A model generated the notes under the pieces. It was not told the origin of the DNA. It searched no databases and saw only the letters and a program-made list of their open reading frames with translations. DNA of 64,000 nucleotides from positions 158,756-222,755 of the forward strand of contig QBVC01000018.1 in assembly GCA_003058495.1 (NCBI GenBank), written 5' to 3'. The DNA is from a gamma proteobacterium symbiont of Ctena orbiculata (GTDB taxonomy: Bacteria > Pseudomonadota > Gammaproteobacteria > Chromatiales > Chromatiaceae). Position numbers and translations under genes: made by a program. Each line of letters opens with the position of its first letter. Positions within the stretch are counted from its first letter, which is position 1. Below, in pieces: positions 47,093 through 56,492 of the stretch.

Positions 47093-47724
47093 GCGCGCCA
47101 CAGTGGATCGAGCGTAACCAGTGTTCGCAATGCGGCGTCGGGGGCGGGCTCTGGTGAACGATGCACGGCACCGAACGCTTCGTTGCCCTGAAATAACGAG
47201 CCCTTGAGTAACACAATCTCGCCTGTGACAGCTTGAACAGCAGCTTTTGCCCGTATCCGACTATCATGAAGGTCTTGACACTCGACGTTCTGGTCATTCA
47301 ACCATTCTGTTCCAGGCCCCTGGTAGGTGCAGACAAGCCGGATACTGGTGCGGTCGATGTGCCAGCCAGGGCACATGGCATGTCCGACTCGTGCAAGACG
47401 AAGACCCACTTCAGAGCACCCCATCAGCTCACACACCACCTCGCGCAACAACGACAGATCGCCAATCAATGACGCCCGTCCCGACCCTTCTGGCAAGCAG
47501 TCGAGCTTTGGCTGAGCGGCTGAGGACAAGGTTTCAAGCACCTGCAACTCCCCTGTCTGATGAAGCCCCGACAGATAGGTCTCGATGGCGGGATCGCTCT
47601 CTCTTTGCCAGGTACAAACCTGCACCCCGGGATCAAAGATCTCGACCAGATCAGCGAGTTCCGGAACACGCTGCCAAGTCGGTACCGCAGTGATCACTTC
47701 AGAAACGATGTTGGCTTCGGTCAT
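47089..47724 (-). CDS. DUF1826 protein B
   Basis: A 211-residue protein of the DUF1826 family, known from Zur-controlled gene sets but without an established function. It has a conserved GPGTEW segment (about residues 137-142), WHIDRTSIRLVCTYQ just before it and VHRSPEP near the end, resembling a double-stranded beta-helix (cupin/dioxygenase-like) pattern with possible metal ligands in HxD and a C-terminal His. It begins 3 nt after paralogue A and overlaps the DUF1007 remnant by 4 nt. The role may be low-zinc adaptation. Confidence 0.85.
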   Translation of the reverse strand: MTEANIVSEVITAVPTWQRVPELADLVEIFDPGVQVCTWQRESDPAIETYLSGLHQTGELQVLETLSSAAQPKLDCLPEGSGRASLIGDLSLLREVVCELMGCSEVGLRLARVGHAMCPGWHIDRTSIRLVCTYQGPGTEWLNDQNVECQDLHDSRIRAKAAVQAVTGEIVLLKGSLFQGNEAFGAVHRSPEPAPDAALRTLVTLDPLWRA

Positions 47725-47727
47725 GGC

Positions 47728-48393
47728 TCAGCAATCCAGGCAGAACAACACTCGGGTCTTGCCAGAGCCTGCAATCGGCGGTGAACGATGCACCAGGCCG
47801 CGCCCCGCGTTGCCGGGGTAGGCATCGCCTTTGAGGATACCTGCCCAAAATGGCTCAAACTCGGACGGCTCGCCGAAACGAATGATTTCGTCATTGGGCG
47901 CACCAGTGCTTTGCGCCAAACGGTCCACCTGGTCATCGACCAACCATTCGGTACCAGGCCCCCGATAGGTACATAGCAATCGCAACTGTGTATGGTCGAC
48001 ATGGAAGCGACGACAATCGTCATCATCGGTAGCCACCAGACGCAATGTCACATTGCGATTCTCACTGACGCGGAAATAAAGACCCGCCAGCCGACACATG
48101 TCGACACGCCAATTTTTGAAAGCCAATGGATCAAGACCTTGCTGCTGCAAAAGGGTGCTGACGTCGTCATCGAACGAATCCAGCGACGTCGGGCAACGCA
48201 CGTCCGGCAGGTCTGATGCTTGGAGGGATGATAGTTCTCGGATAACCGCCGGTTGGGCAGGGCGTTGCCACAGGCAAAGATTCACGCTGGGATCGAGTAC
48301 CTGACGCAGCACATCGGGGCTGTCTCCTACGATATGGGGTGTCGTACCGGGTGCGGAAGTCGTGGTTTCTGGGGAGTGCAGGACCTGGTGCAT
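47728..48393 (-). CDS. DUF1826 protein A
   Basis: A 221-residue paralogue of the following gene. It shares the HVDHTQLRLLCTYRGPGTEWL segment (first part at about residue 147) and GRGLVHRSPPI near the C-terminus. The HxD and distal His suggest a metal-dependent oxygenase-like fold; this is inference from the residues. It is the first gene after the Zur-like box (31 nt from the box to the start) and heads the zinc operon. Codon use looks less GC-biased than in the flanking genes. Confidence 0.85.
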   Translation of the reverse strand: MHQVLHSPETTTSAPGTTPHIVGDSPDVLRQVLDPSVNLCLWQRPAQPAVIRELSSLQASDLPDVRCPTSLDSFDDDVSTLLQQQGLDPLAFKNWRVDMCRLAGLYFRVSENRNVTLRLVATDDDDCRRFHVDHTQLRLLCTYRGPGTEWLVDDQVDRLAQSTGAPNDEIIRFGEPSEFEPFWAGILKGDAYPGNAGRGLVHRSPPIAGSGKTRVLFCLDC

Positions 48394-48888
48394 AGCGAGT
48401 GCGTGTTTGCTCCGAGAATATGTAATGTTATATTGTTGCGCTATGTTATAACATTTTCTTCAGAACGCAAGCTTCCATCATGAGCCCAGTAATTATCGTG
48501 GTGCACCGAAAAATGGGTTGATGGTGCAATCTGAATGCACCAATAGCTCAGTGAGGGGTTACTTTAGGGGAGCTTCCGTGTACCTATGGTGAGCGTAGCT
48601 CAAGGCCCAATAGCAGACATCCATCTTGTGCATTGCAATATGCTGTAATCGCTGAGGAGCTGCCGTTGGAGAGTGTTGCTGCTCTAAATGCCTGCTGTGG
48701 TCGCAATCCAGAACTTCGCATGGAACACACGATCTACAGTGAGACCCCATACCCCGCTTTGAAAACCTAGCGACTATAGGCATTCCCACACATGAGCATG
48801 GGAACGAAGAACAACGAAGTCGAACATGCAATAACAGGCCTCTATTCTGTTCCGGTAGTCACCGCACTGGTATTAACGTCCAGTATCA
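48394..48888. other. Intergenic region with the Zur-box-like site
   Basis: Apart from the operator at 48424-48455 this 495-nt stretch shows no convincing gene; the longest reading frame (minus, 48559-48831) has Cys-rich composition without family resemblance. It separates the zinc operon from the pectate-lyase-like gene. Confidence 0.5.
48424..48455 (-). promoter_or_regulatory. Zur-box-like operator
   Basis: AATGTTATA (48424-48432) and TATAACATT (48447-48455) are the two half-sites of the enterobacterial Zur consensus (AATGTTATA-N-TATAACATT), but spaced 14 nt apart instead of 1. The second also forms a perfect palindrome ATGTTATAACAT (48443-48454). It lies 31-62 nt upstream of DUF1826 A, in an AT-rich patch. 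Two Zur dimers side by side is a possible explanation. Confidence 0.65.
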
Positions 48889-50874
48889 TCATTGGGTCGA
48901 AACGGCAGCATCAGCATTGATCAACTGAGCAGCCAGTTCATTGATATACTCCTCGATCGCGGTATAGCCGGAGCTCATGAGGCTGTTATGGTCGGGGGTC
49001 GAGCTCGACAGGCCCCGGCTCTCCTCCCAGTCGTCCGGCATACCGTCGTTGTCACTATCGGCGGGCGGCGTGCCGGCCGCCAGACCCTGCATCAGGTCAG
49101 AAGGTATGCGCGCACCCCAGGCGCCGGTTCGCGCATAGACCTCGTCCACATTTTCGCTGTCGATCAGGTCCCTGGGAAAGGCGCCCGCCCTCGCCAGCAC
49201 CGAATCATAATTGGCCAGTGCGTCATGAACCGTCTCAACCGGCTGGCTGAACGGGTGCCTCTCCCCGGCCCTCGCGACACTCGAATTCCAGCCCCGGTCG
49301 ATATTCTCAAAGCTGCTGTGGGCAGAGGGGGTGAGCCAGGGATTATCCACGCTGCCCACGAGATCGCCCGGATCGTCGACATAGTTGTCCTCGAGATAAT
49401 AGCTCAACATCGGGGTCCCGCTGCCACTGTATTGATCATCGAAGTAGAATGGAATCAGGCTGTTCTCCGGGCCCTGCCTGTAGTAGTTGCCGATGATGTT
49501 GAAATCGCCGGTTGCCGGATTGTGGTGGACGAATCCGTGGCGCACGTTGTAGACCACATTGTTGATGATTTCGCACGGCCCATTGGCGACGGCGGGGTTG
49601 CGGTTGCCATTGTGGGCGAACAGGTTGTGGTGGATGCTGACGTTGGCCCCGTTGGGACCGCTGATCAAGCCGTAGTTGTGGGTGCCTCCCGGATGACCGT
49701 CCGTATCGGCCCGGGAGATGGTCGACCACTGCAGCGTCACGTTCTCCGCCTCGAATATATCGAAGGTCTCATCGACCCCGCCGGAGACGGAGAGATGATC
49801 GAAGATCAGGTTGGCGCTTCTGGAGCACTGAATCCCATCGTAGAAGTTGCCATCCACCCCGGGGTTGGTGGAATGATCGGCCCGCACCCGAAGATGGCGC
49901 AGGATGATATTGTCCGGTGGATTGCTGTAATCGCATGTCAGCCTTCCATGAATCGTGATGCCGGCCCCGGGCGCCGTCTGACCGGCGATGGTGACATCCC
50001 CATAGGGGATCCGGATATCCCCCTCGATGACCCCGCTGACCTCGAACACGACGATGCGCGGCGCATCGATATCCAGGGCCGCCTGCAGGCTGCCGGCACC
50101 GCCGAGGTTGAGATTGGTGACCTTGACCACCTGGCCGTTGCGGCCACCGCTGGCATTCGCGCCGAATCCCTCGGCCGTGGGAAAGGCCTTTACCACCCCC
50201 GGGTTGGTATTGGCAGGCACGGATACGGGCAGCGCATTGGAGAAGGTGCTGTTGCCGGCAGCATCGAACGCGACCACATGATAGCTGTAGTCGGTCCCCT
50301 GGCTCACTGCCCGATCCACATAGGATGTGGATGAGGTGGTGGCGATGTCGACGCCGTCGCGGGTGACCTGGTAGTAGTCGATGCCGACATTGTCGGTAGC
50401 GGGACTCCAGGTCAGGGTCACAGCCTGACCGGTAACTGATGCAGCAAGGTTGGAAACCGGGCTGGGCGCCTCGATATCCGGTCCACTGTTCGAGTTTGCC
50501 GGCACGCTGACCTGGATGGCGCCGGAGGCGGTGCTGTTGCCGGCGGAATCGACTGCGATCACGCGATAGGTGTAGTCGCTGTTTTCGTTCACCCCGTCAT
50601 CTGTAAAGGAGGTCGAATCCGTGGTGCCGATTTCGACGCCGTCTCGAGTGATCTGATAGTGATCTATGCCCACATTGTCGGTGGCGGCGCGCCAGCTCAG
50701 GGTCACGGACTGGAGGCTGGTTGTGCTCGTCACATCCGACACAGCCATGGGCGCTTCGGTGTCGGCACCGCTCTGATCCGATGAACTGTCGCCGCCGCCT
50801 CCCGATCCGCAGGCTGCGAGGAAAACGGACAACGACAGAAGATGAAAGAGTTTGAGGAGGTCAGTGATGCACAT
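48889..50874 (-). CDS. Lipoprotein with two fibronectin-III domains and a pectate-lyase-like beta-helix
   Basis: A 661-residue exported protein with lipobox LAAC (Cys22) followed by a GSGGGGDSSSD linker. Two fibronectin type III repeats (about 40-125 and 135-220) are followed by a parallel beta-helix with pectate lyase family features (about 225-560; IVVFEVSGVIEG, GVDETFDIFEAENVTLQWSTIS and GNRNPAVANGPCEIINN). A DSDNDGMPDDWE calcium-type motif lies near the C-terminus. It may attack polysaccharides such as pectin-like uronates on the cell surface or act as an adhesin. The PL family could not be fixed from sequence alone. It is monocistronic. Confidence 0.82.
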   Translation of the reverse strand: MCITDLLKLFHLLSLSVFLAACGSGGGGDSSSDQSGADTEAPMAVSDVTSTTSLQSVTLSWRAATDNVGIDHYQITRDGVEIGTTDSTSFTDDGVNENSDYTYRVIAVDSAGNSTASGAIQVSVPANSNSGPDIEAPSPVSNLAASVTGQAVTLTWSPATDNVGIDYYQVTRDGVDIATTSSTSYVDRAVSQGTDYSYHVVAFDAAGNSTFSNALPVSVPANTNPGVVKAFPTAEGFGANASGGRNGQVVKVTNLNLGGAGSLQAALDIDAPRIVVFEVSGVIEGDIRIPYGDVTIAGQTAPGAGITIHGRLTCDYSNPPDNIILRHLRVRADHSTNPGVDGNFYDGIQCSRSANLIFDHLSVSGGVDETFDIFEAENVTLQWSTISRADTDGHPGGTHNYGLISGPNGANVSIHHNLFAHNGNRNPAVANGPCEIINNVVYNVRHGFVHHNPATGDFNIIGNYYRQGPENSLIPFYFDDQYSGSGTPMLSYYLEDNYVDDPGDLVGSVDNPWLTPSAHSSFENIDRGWNSSVARAGERHPFSQPVETVHDALANYDSVLARAGAFPRDLIDSENVDEVYARTGAWGARIPSDLMQGLAAGTPPADSDNDGMPDDWEESRGLSSSTPDHNSLMSSGYTAIEEYINELAAQLINADAAVSTQ

Positions 50875-51409
50875 GCCAGCGAGCCGATCCGTGTGATGCT
50901 AACTAAATAGCAGTATTCGACCAGCGGACACAATGCGCCATCGATGATTATGCGAACGCGTTCACCTCTTTGAATCGATGGATATTCATGAGCCACATCA
51001 CAGTAAGCGAATGCTTAGCCACAGGCTATCATCTCCGACAGTCTGAGCGGTTAGCGGCAGCATCCAATCAGCGATATCACCCCGTTCTGCTATCAGCGCT
51101 GTTTATGTGTTCTAAACCCTCGAACAGATCCGGCACTGTGTTCAGACTATGCAACAGGGAAAGATGAATCTCAACGAACGGTCGGCTTAAGAATTGCGAG
51201 CATCAACAGACCCGTCCATTCCGCTAAAGACATGCCCAGCCATGGGGTCGTCGATGGCCTGTGTTTATGCCGATTCAGCAACCCGATTGAGTTGATTGAA
51301 TGTTAAAAATTACCTACAAATCCAGCCCGTCGTATAGTAGGTTTTTGAGTGTGGGAAGAACGACCTAGACTGTTAAACAAGAAAACCAGAAAGCAAACAA
51401 GGAGGTGTC
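50875..51409. other. Divergent intergenic region, no gene seen
   Basis: About 535 nt. It carries the promoters of the pectate-lyase-like gene and the hydrolase lipoprotein. I found no clear motif, repeat or reading frame with support. A strong AAGGAGGTGTC ribosome site sits just before the ATG at 51410. Confidence 0.5.
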
Positions 51410-52807
51410 ATGATGGAACATGCAAGTAGAAACGGATCAAGGCTGATCGGCTTGATTATTCTCCTGTTGCTGGTCACGGGATGCGCCGCCACCAAACCCT
51501 ACCACTCCAAGGCATGGGCGGCGGGTAACTGCAGCGAACCCGACAGCAGCGATTGCCGGCTGAGTTATTACCAGGAGTATCCGAAATACGACCTGGCGTT
51601 CGCCGAATACACCGAACGGGGTAATGCCTTCAACGATGACTGGATAGCCGAGGTGCTTGCAAAGATAGGGGAGCGCCAGGATCTCCAGGGTGTGGTGACG
51701 ATTGTTTTCATTCACGGCTGGAAGCACAATGCCGACGAAAACGACACCAATCTCAAGGACTTCAAAAAAACCCTGGACGTGCTGTCGGACTCGGCACAGC
51801 TCATAGGCAGGCGCCTGGTCGGTGTCTATATCGGTTGGCGCGGCCTCAGCATCAAGCTGCCCCTGCTCAAGGAACTGACCTTCTGGGACCGCAAGGCGGT
51901 GGCGCAGGAGGTCGGCAAGGGTGGTGTGACCAGGCTGCTCCTCGAACTGGAGAAGATAGACCGCAAACAGAGCAAGAACGTACTCGCGATCGTGGGTCAC
52001 AGTTTCGGCGGCGCGATTGCGGTTAGCGCGACGACGGAGATTGTCTCGGAAATCCTGATCAACGACAGGCAGGCGCCGGAGGCGGGAGGCGCCATCGGCG
52101 ATGCCGTCATCGTGCTCAATCCGGCGATCGAGGCGAATCAGACCTTGAACATGGTCGAGGCGGCGCTGCAACACAGTACCACCGGCCAGAGAAATCCACT
52201 CTTCTACTCGATCAGCAGTGACGCGGACAGGGCGACACACTACGCGTTTCCTATCGGTCAGACCATCGGCCTGCTTTTTACCTGGCGCCAGATGGACCTG
52301 GAAAGATCCTACTACTACGACCGTGTCACCAATGAGCCGCTGCTGCTGCGGGAGGAGCATCTCGATGCCACAACCAGCGGCAATTTCGCGCCCTATCTGA
52401 CTCACCGGTTGAGCATGGACTATTCCGGCGGCAAGGCGAATCCCACTCTGCGCTCCTGCGAAGCGGTACCGGACGCCTGCGTACCGAAAGGACTGACAAC
52501 GCTCAAGGGCCACCCGGCGATAGGACCTCTACCGGCAGGTTATCCCTTGCAGTTCATTAAAACCGACAAAACGATGATGGCGGACCACAACGACATATTC
52601 AACCCGGCCATCCTGACCTTTATCTATACCCTGATCGATGATGTCGTACGCGATACGATCAGTGACGATCCCAAATATGAAGACGATGGCATAGCGCCCG
52701 GTCATATCCTGTCGCGGCCAAACGGTCTCTACACACGTTTCAGGCAGTTCTACCCAGGTATCGAGATGAAAATGCAAGCCGTTCCAGCGGACAGCGCCAA
52801 TCCCTGA
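51410..52807 (+). CDS. Alpha/beta-hydrolase lipoprotein, unknown substrate
   Basis: A 465-residue lipoprotein (lipobox VTGC near residue 25). The nucleophile elbow GHSFGGAI and oxyanion-side HGWKHNAD are visible, placing it in the alpha/beta hydrolase superfamily. The N-terminal mature part has Cys pairs (NCSEPDSSDC), perhaps a disulfide. Substrate could be an ester or lipid; nothing shows which. A strong AAGGAGG ribosome site precedes the ATG. It is flanked by the pectate-lyase-like gene and a small membrane protein gene. Confidence 0.78.
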   Translation: MMEHASRNGSRLIGLIILLLLVTGCAATKPYHSKAWAAGNCSEPDSSDCRLSYYQEYPKYDLAFAEYTERGNAFNDDWIAEVLAKIGERQDLQGVVTIVFIHGWKHNADENDTNLKDFKKTLDVLSDSAQLIGRRLVGVYIGWRGLSIKLPLLKELTFWDRKAVAQEVGKGGVTRLLLELEKIDRKQSKNVLAIVGHSFGGAIAVSATTEIVSEILINDRQAPEAGGAIGDAVIVLNPAIEANQTLNMVEAALQHSTTGQRNPLFYSISSDADRATHYAFPIGQTIGLLFTWRQMDLERSYYYDRVTNEPLLLREEHLDATTSGNFAPYLTHRLSMDYSGGKANPTLRSCEAVPDACVPKGLTTLKGHPAIGPLPAGYPLQFIKTDKTMMADHNDIFNPAILTFIYTLIDDVVRDTISDDPKYEDDGIAPGHILSRPNGLYTRFRQFYPGIEMKMQAVPADSANP

Positions 52808-52984
52808 CTATCCTGACGCCGGATGAATACAGGCAGATTAACAGATTATCCCCGGTTGGCTTCCATCAACCGGGGGATAGTCCAAACGAACTTGCCAGCT
52901 CCTTGACCCTCTGCCGCGACGGGGAACCTGAATGAACAAACTTCCAGGCAAAGCATTTGTATCGGCCATGAGCTTGTGCTTGGT

Positions 52985-53323
52985 CTACTTTTCATCGAGC
53001 TCATAGTAATCGATCCGCATGCCGCGGAAACGAGACCAAAGCCATAGCGAAAAAGCACTGGGCAACCACAAAAACAGGGTAGAGAGAACACCCAGCACAA
53101 CAAATGCCGGGTATGATATCAGTATGTAGATCCACAACGACAGCTGCTCGGTGGTCTTGTCGGCGCCCTCTCCCCTTGTGTAATTAACGACATAGTCGCC
53201 GTTGATCAAATGGCCAAGAATAATAACCGTATCAAGCAGAATCCACGGGAAGAGTACCGTGATAAGCATTATCTTCAGCAGCGTCAGGGATGAAATCCGC
53301 TTTATAGTGAGTGAGCTTCGCAT
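52985..53323 (-). CDS. Small membrane protein, unknown
   Basis: A 112-residue protein with two predicted membrane helices (near residues 15-38 and 68-92) and a short charged loop (YTRGEGADKTTEQ). The ATG at 53323 has AAGGA about 12 nt upstream; the longer reading is unlikely. It is convergent with the hydrolase gene. I do not recognise the family. Confidence 0.6.
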   Translation of the reverse strand: MRSSLTIKRISSLTLLKIMLITVLFPWILLDTVIILGHLINGDYVVNYTRGEGADKTTEQLSLWIYILISYPAFVVLGVLSTLFLWLPSAFSLWLWSRFRGMRIDYYELDEK

Positions 53324-53651
53324 AGTTAAAAAATTCCTTTTTGCATGCCGGCAAACCATTGGCTGGACAATCCCGTGAGATCGGCCACCGCCAGGCAAAC
53401 AGATTCTGATTTCGACATGGACGTACCGATTGGGAAGCAGCTCGATCGCATCACCGCACAGGTGTGAGAAATCGCTTTTATATTCTAGACTAAGACTAGA
53501 AGCCGGGCCGGAGGGCCTGATCGACACCCATCGAACTTGACCTGCCATTTAGGTCAGCATAACGCGCATTCGCATCGACACATGCCATGCACCAGATAAC
53601 GATGCACCGCTATTACAGATTGTCTGATACCTGGTTAGCAGGCCCATCACC
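53324..53651. other. Divergent intergenic region, no gene seen
   Basis: About 328 nt between the small membrane-protein gene and the fused acyl-ligase gene. I see no repeat, tRNA or reading frame that can be supported. Promoters for both flanking genes must lie here. Confidence 0.45.
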
Positions 53652-56492
53652 ATGACCATCCGATCACAGGACAAGGGGCAGGACCGTGAAACCGGGATCA
53701 CCGCGGATGCCCTGCTGACGGTGATTCAGGGATTGCTCGATGAGACAGCCGAGACCAACAATAGCAGGCATAAACTGAACCTGGAGTCTCGCCTGGAGCA
53801 CGACCTGGGACTCAACAGCCTGGCACGCGCCGAGTTGGTCTCCCGCATCAACGGGACATTCTCCATCATCCTGCCTGACGAGGCGCTGCTTGCCGAAACT
53901 CCTCACGGGTTGCTCAGCCTGATGACCCGGGCAGCCGGTATGGCGGAGGCAGAGACGCCCAGGGCGCACAGGGAGCAACAGGCAGCGGTATCGACCCTCC
54001 CCTCCGCGGCCTCGACCCTGATGGAGGTACTGGCCTGGCATCTGGAGCACCAGCCGGAGCGGGTCCACATCCTGCATTACGGCAACCGTGAAGATCCCGA
54101 TGAGATGAGCTACCGGGATCTCTGGCAGGGCGCAATCAGAGTGGCATCCGCACTCTGGGAACGCTCGGTGCGACCGGGCGACCGGGTGGCGTTGATGCTG
54201 CCCACCGGCGAGAGCTATTTCTTCAGTTTTTTCGGTGTGCTGTTGGCGGGCGCGGTCCCGGTGCCCATCTATCCGCCAACCCGTCCCTCGCAACTGGAGG
54301 AGCATCTCCGCCGTCATGGCCACATTCTGCGAAACGCCGGGGTCCGCATCCTGATCAGCTTTCAGGAGGCGCATCGGGTGGCCCGCCTGTTCAAAACCCA
54401 GGTGCCCTCGCTGCACCATATTGTCGACTGGTCCGAACTCGACAAGGCGGCGGCTCCCCCGCCCGCGGCAGCCAGGAAGGGCGAGGATATCGCCTTTCTG
54501 CAATACTCCTCGGGCAGTACCGGGGATCCCAAGGGGGTGGTGCTCAGCCATGCCGATCTACTCGCCAATATCCGCACCATGGGCGAGACGGTAGAGGTCA
54601 CGCCCGAGGATGTCTTTGTCAGCTGGCTGCCCCTCTATCACGACATGGGCCTGATCGGCGCCTGGCTCGGCAGCCTCTATTTTGGCATGCCGCTGGTGAT
54701 CATGTCGCCGTTGCGTTTCCTGGCGCGCCCTTCCCGCTGGCTATGGACCATCCATCGCCACCGCGGAACCCTCTCCGCATCGCCCAACTTCGGATACGAG
54801 CTCTGTCTCAACAAGGTAGCGGAGGAGGAGCTTGCCGGTCTCGACCTCAGCTCCTGGCGTTTCGCCTTCAACGGCGCCGAACCGGTCAGCGCCTCCACCC
54901 TGGAGGGATTTGCCCGGCGCTTCGCGCCATACGGCTTCGATGCAGGCGCCCTGGCCCCGGTCTACGGCCTGGCGGAGGTTGCCGTTGGGCTGGCCTTCCC
55001 GCCGCCGCTGCGGGGACCCGTTATCGACCGCATAAACCGGGATCGTTTCATGCTCAGCGGCGAGGCGGTCCCGGCCGCGGAGGGGGATCCCGATCCCATC
55101 TCCATCGTCGCCTGCGGCAGGCCGCTGCCCGGATACCGGGTCCAGGTGGTGGATGCGGCCGGCAGGCCGCTGCCGGATCGCAAAGAGGGACGGCTCGAGT
55201 TTCAGGGACCCTCCGCCACCAGCGGCTACTTCGGCAATCCGGAAGCCAGCGCGCGCCTGTTCAGAGAGGGCTGGCTCGACACCGGCGACCGCGCCTATCT
55301 CTCCGATGGCGACATCTATATCACCGGGCGCATCAAGGAGATGATCATCCGCGGCGGACGCAATATCTATCCCTACGAACTCGAGCTGCTGGTGGGTGAG
55401 ATCGCCGGCATCCGCAAGGGCTGCGTGGCGGCCTTTCCCAGCACCGACGCCGCGACCGGCAGCGAGCGGCTGGTGGTCGTGGCGGAGAGCCGGGAGAGGG
55501 ATCCACAGCGCCGGGAAGGCCTGCGGCAGGCGATCCGCGACAAAACCATCGACCTGCTCGGGATGCCGCCGGACGATCTGCTGCTGTCGCCCCCGCATAC
55601 GGTGCTGAAGACCTCCAGCGGCAAGCTGCGCCGGAATGCCATGCGCAGTCTCTATGAACAGGGACGCCTGGGGCGGGGTCATCGCCCGCTGCCGTTGCAG
55701 ATCCTGAGCCTGCTGCTGTCGGGATTGGCGGAGCGCCTGCGCCTTGTCCGCCGGGGAGCTTCCCGCTACCTCTTCGCCGCCTATGCCTGGACCGTCTTCT
55801 ACGCCCTGGTTCCCCTGGTGTGGCTGGCCGTCGCGCTGCTGCCCCGCCTCTCCTGGCGCTGGGGGCTGATCCGCAAGGCGATCCGCCTGCTGCGCCGACT
55901 CACCGCCACGCCGCTCCATGTGGAGGGCGTGGAGCACCTGCCCCCAGCCGATCGCCCGGTCATCCTGGTGGCCAACCACGCCAGCTATCTCGATACCCTG
56001 GCGCTGATCGATGGCATACCCCGCGATTTCGTCTATGTGGCGAAGCGCGAACTGGCGCAGAAGTTCCACTCCCGGCTGTTTCTGCAGCGCCTCGATACCC
56101 TCTTCGTGGAGCGTTTCGACACCCGTCGCAGCGCCACGGCCACCGATGAGTTCGTCCGCTACCTGGAGGCCGGCCGCTCCCTCGCCATCTACCCGGAAGG
56201 CACCTTCCGCGCCGAGCCGGGCCTGCTCCCCTTCCAGATGGGGGCCTTCGTAACCGCGGCACACAGCGGCGTCTCTATCCTGCCGGTCACCATCCGGGGC
56301 ACCCGCGCCATCCTGCAGTCCGATTCCAGTTTTCCCCACCAGGGCGCGGTGCGGATCATCGTCGCGCCGCCCCTGGAACCGAAGGGAGACGACTGGGCGG
56401 AGGCCGTTCGGCTTCAAGTCGCCGCCCGGGAGGTGATCGCACGCCACTGCAACGAGCAGGATGCAACACCGGCAGGCGCAGCCGATGCGTAG
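53652..56492 (+). CDS. ACP/acyl-AMP ligase/PlsC acyltransferase fusion
   Basis: A 946-residue three-part protein. Residues about 15-95 form a carrier domain with the phosphopantetheine serine in DLGLNSLARAEL (Ser56). Residues about 125-690 form an AMP-forming acyl ligase with SSGSTGDPKGV, YHDMGLIGAWL, YGLAEVAVG and GRIKEMIIRGGRNIYPYELE. A membrane helix near 705-735 and a PlsC acyltransferase (about 745-930) with NHASYLDTLAL and YPEGTFRAE follow. It probably activates a fatty acid, loads it onto its own carrier and transfers it to a lysophospholipid or other acceptor. A CapA-like gene overlaps its end. Confidence 0.88.
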   Translation: MTIRSQDKGQDRETGITADALLTVIQGLLDETAETNNSRHKLNLESRLEHDLGLNSLARAELVSRINGTFSIILPDEALLAETPHGLLSLMTRAAGMAEAETPRAHREQQAAVSTLPSAASTLMEVLAWHLEHQPERVHILHYGNREDPDEMSYRDLWQGAIRVASALWERSVRPGDRVALMLPTGESYFFSFFGVLLAGAVPVPIYPPTRPSQLEEHLRRHGHILRNAGVRILISFQEAHRVARLFKTQVPSLHHIVDWSELDKAAAPPPAAARKGEDIAFLQYSSGSTGDPKGVVLSHADLLANIRTMGETVEVTPEDVFVSWLPLYHDMGLIGAWLGSLYFGMPLVIMSPLRFLARPSRWLWTIHRHRGTLSASPNFGYELCLNKVAEEELAGLDLSSWRFAFNGAEPVSASTLEGFARRFAPYGFDAGALAPVYGLAEVAVGLAFPPPLRGPVIDRINRDRFMLSGEAVPAAEGDPDPISIVACGRPLPGYRVQVVDAAGRPLPDRKEGRLEFQGPSATSGYFGNPEASARLFREGWLDTGDRAYLSDGDIYITGRIKEMIIRGGRNIYPYELELLVGEIAGIRKGCVAAFPSTDAATGSERLVVVAESRERDPQRREGLRQAIRDKTIDLLGMPPDDLLLSPPHTVLKTSSGKLRRNAMRSLYEQGRLGRGHRPLPLQILSLLLSGLAERLRLVRRGASRYLFAAYAWTVFYALVPLVWLAVALLPRLSWRWGLIRKAIRLLRRLTATPLHVEGVEHLPPADRPVILVANHASYLDTLALIDGIPRDFVYVAKRELAQKFHSRLFLQRLDTLFVERFDTRRSATATDEFVRYLEAGRSLAIYPEGTFRAEPGLLPFQMGAFVTAAHSGVSILPVTIRGTRAILQSDSSFPHQGAVRIIVAPPLEPKGDDWAEAVRLQVAAREVIARHCNEQDATPAGAADA

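Noticed and set aside
48559..48831. 90-codon minus-strand ORF between the zinc operon and the pectate-lyase-like gene
   Set aside because: Odd Cys/His composition, no ribosome site and no recognisable domain; not enough to call a gene.
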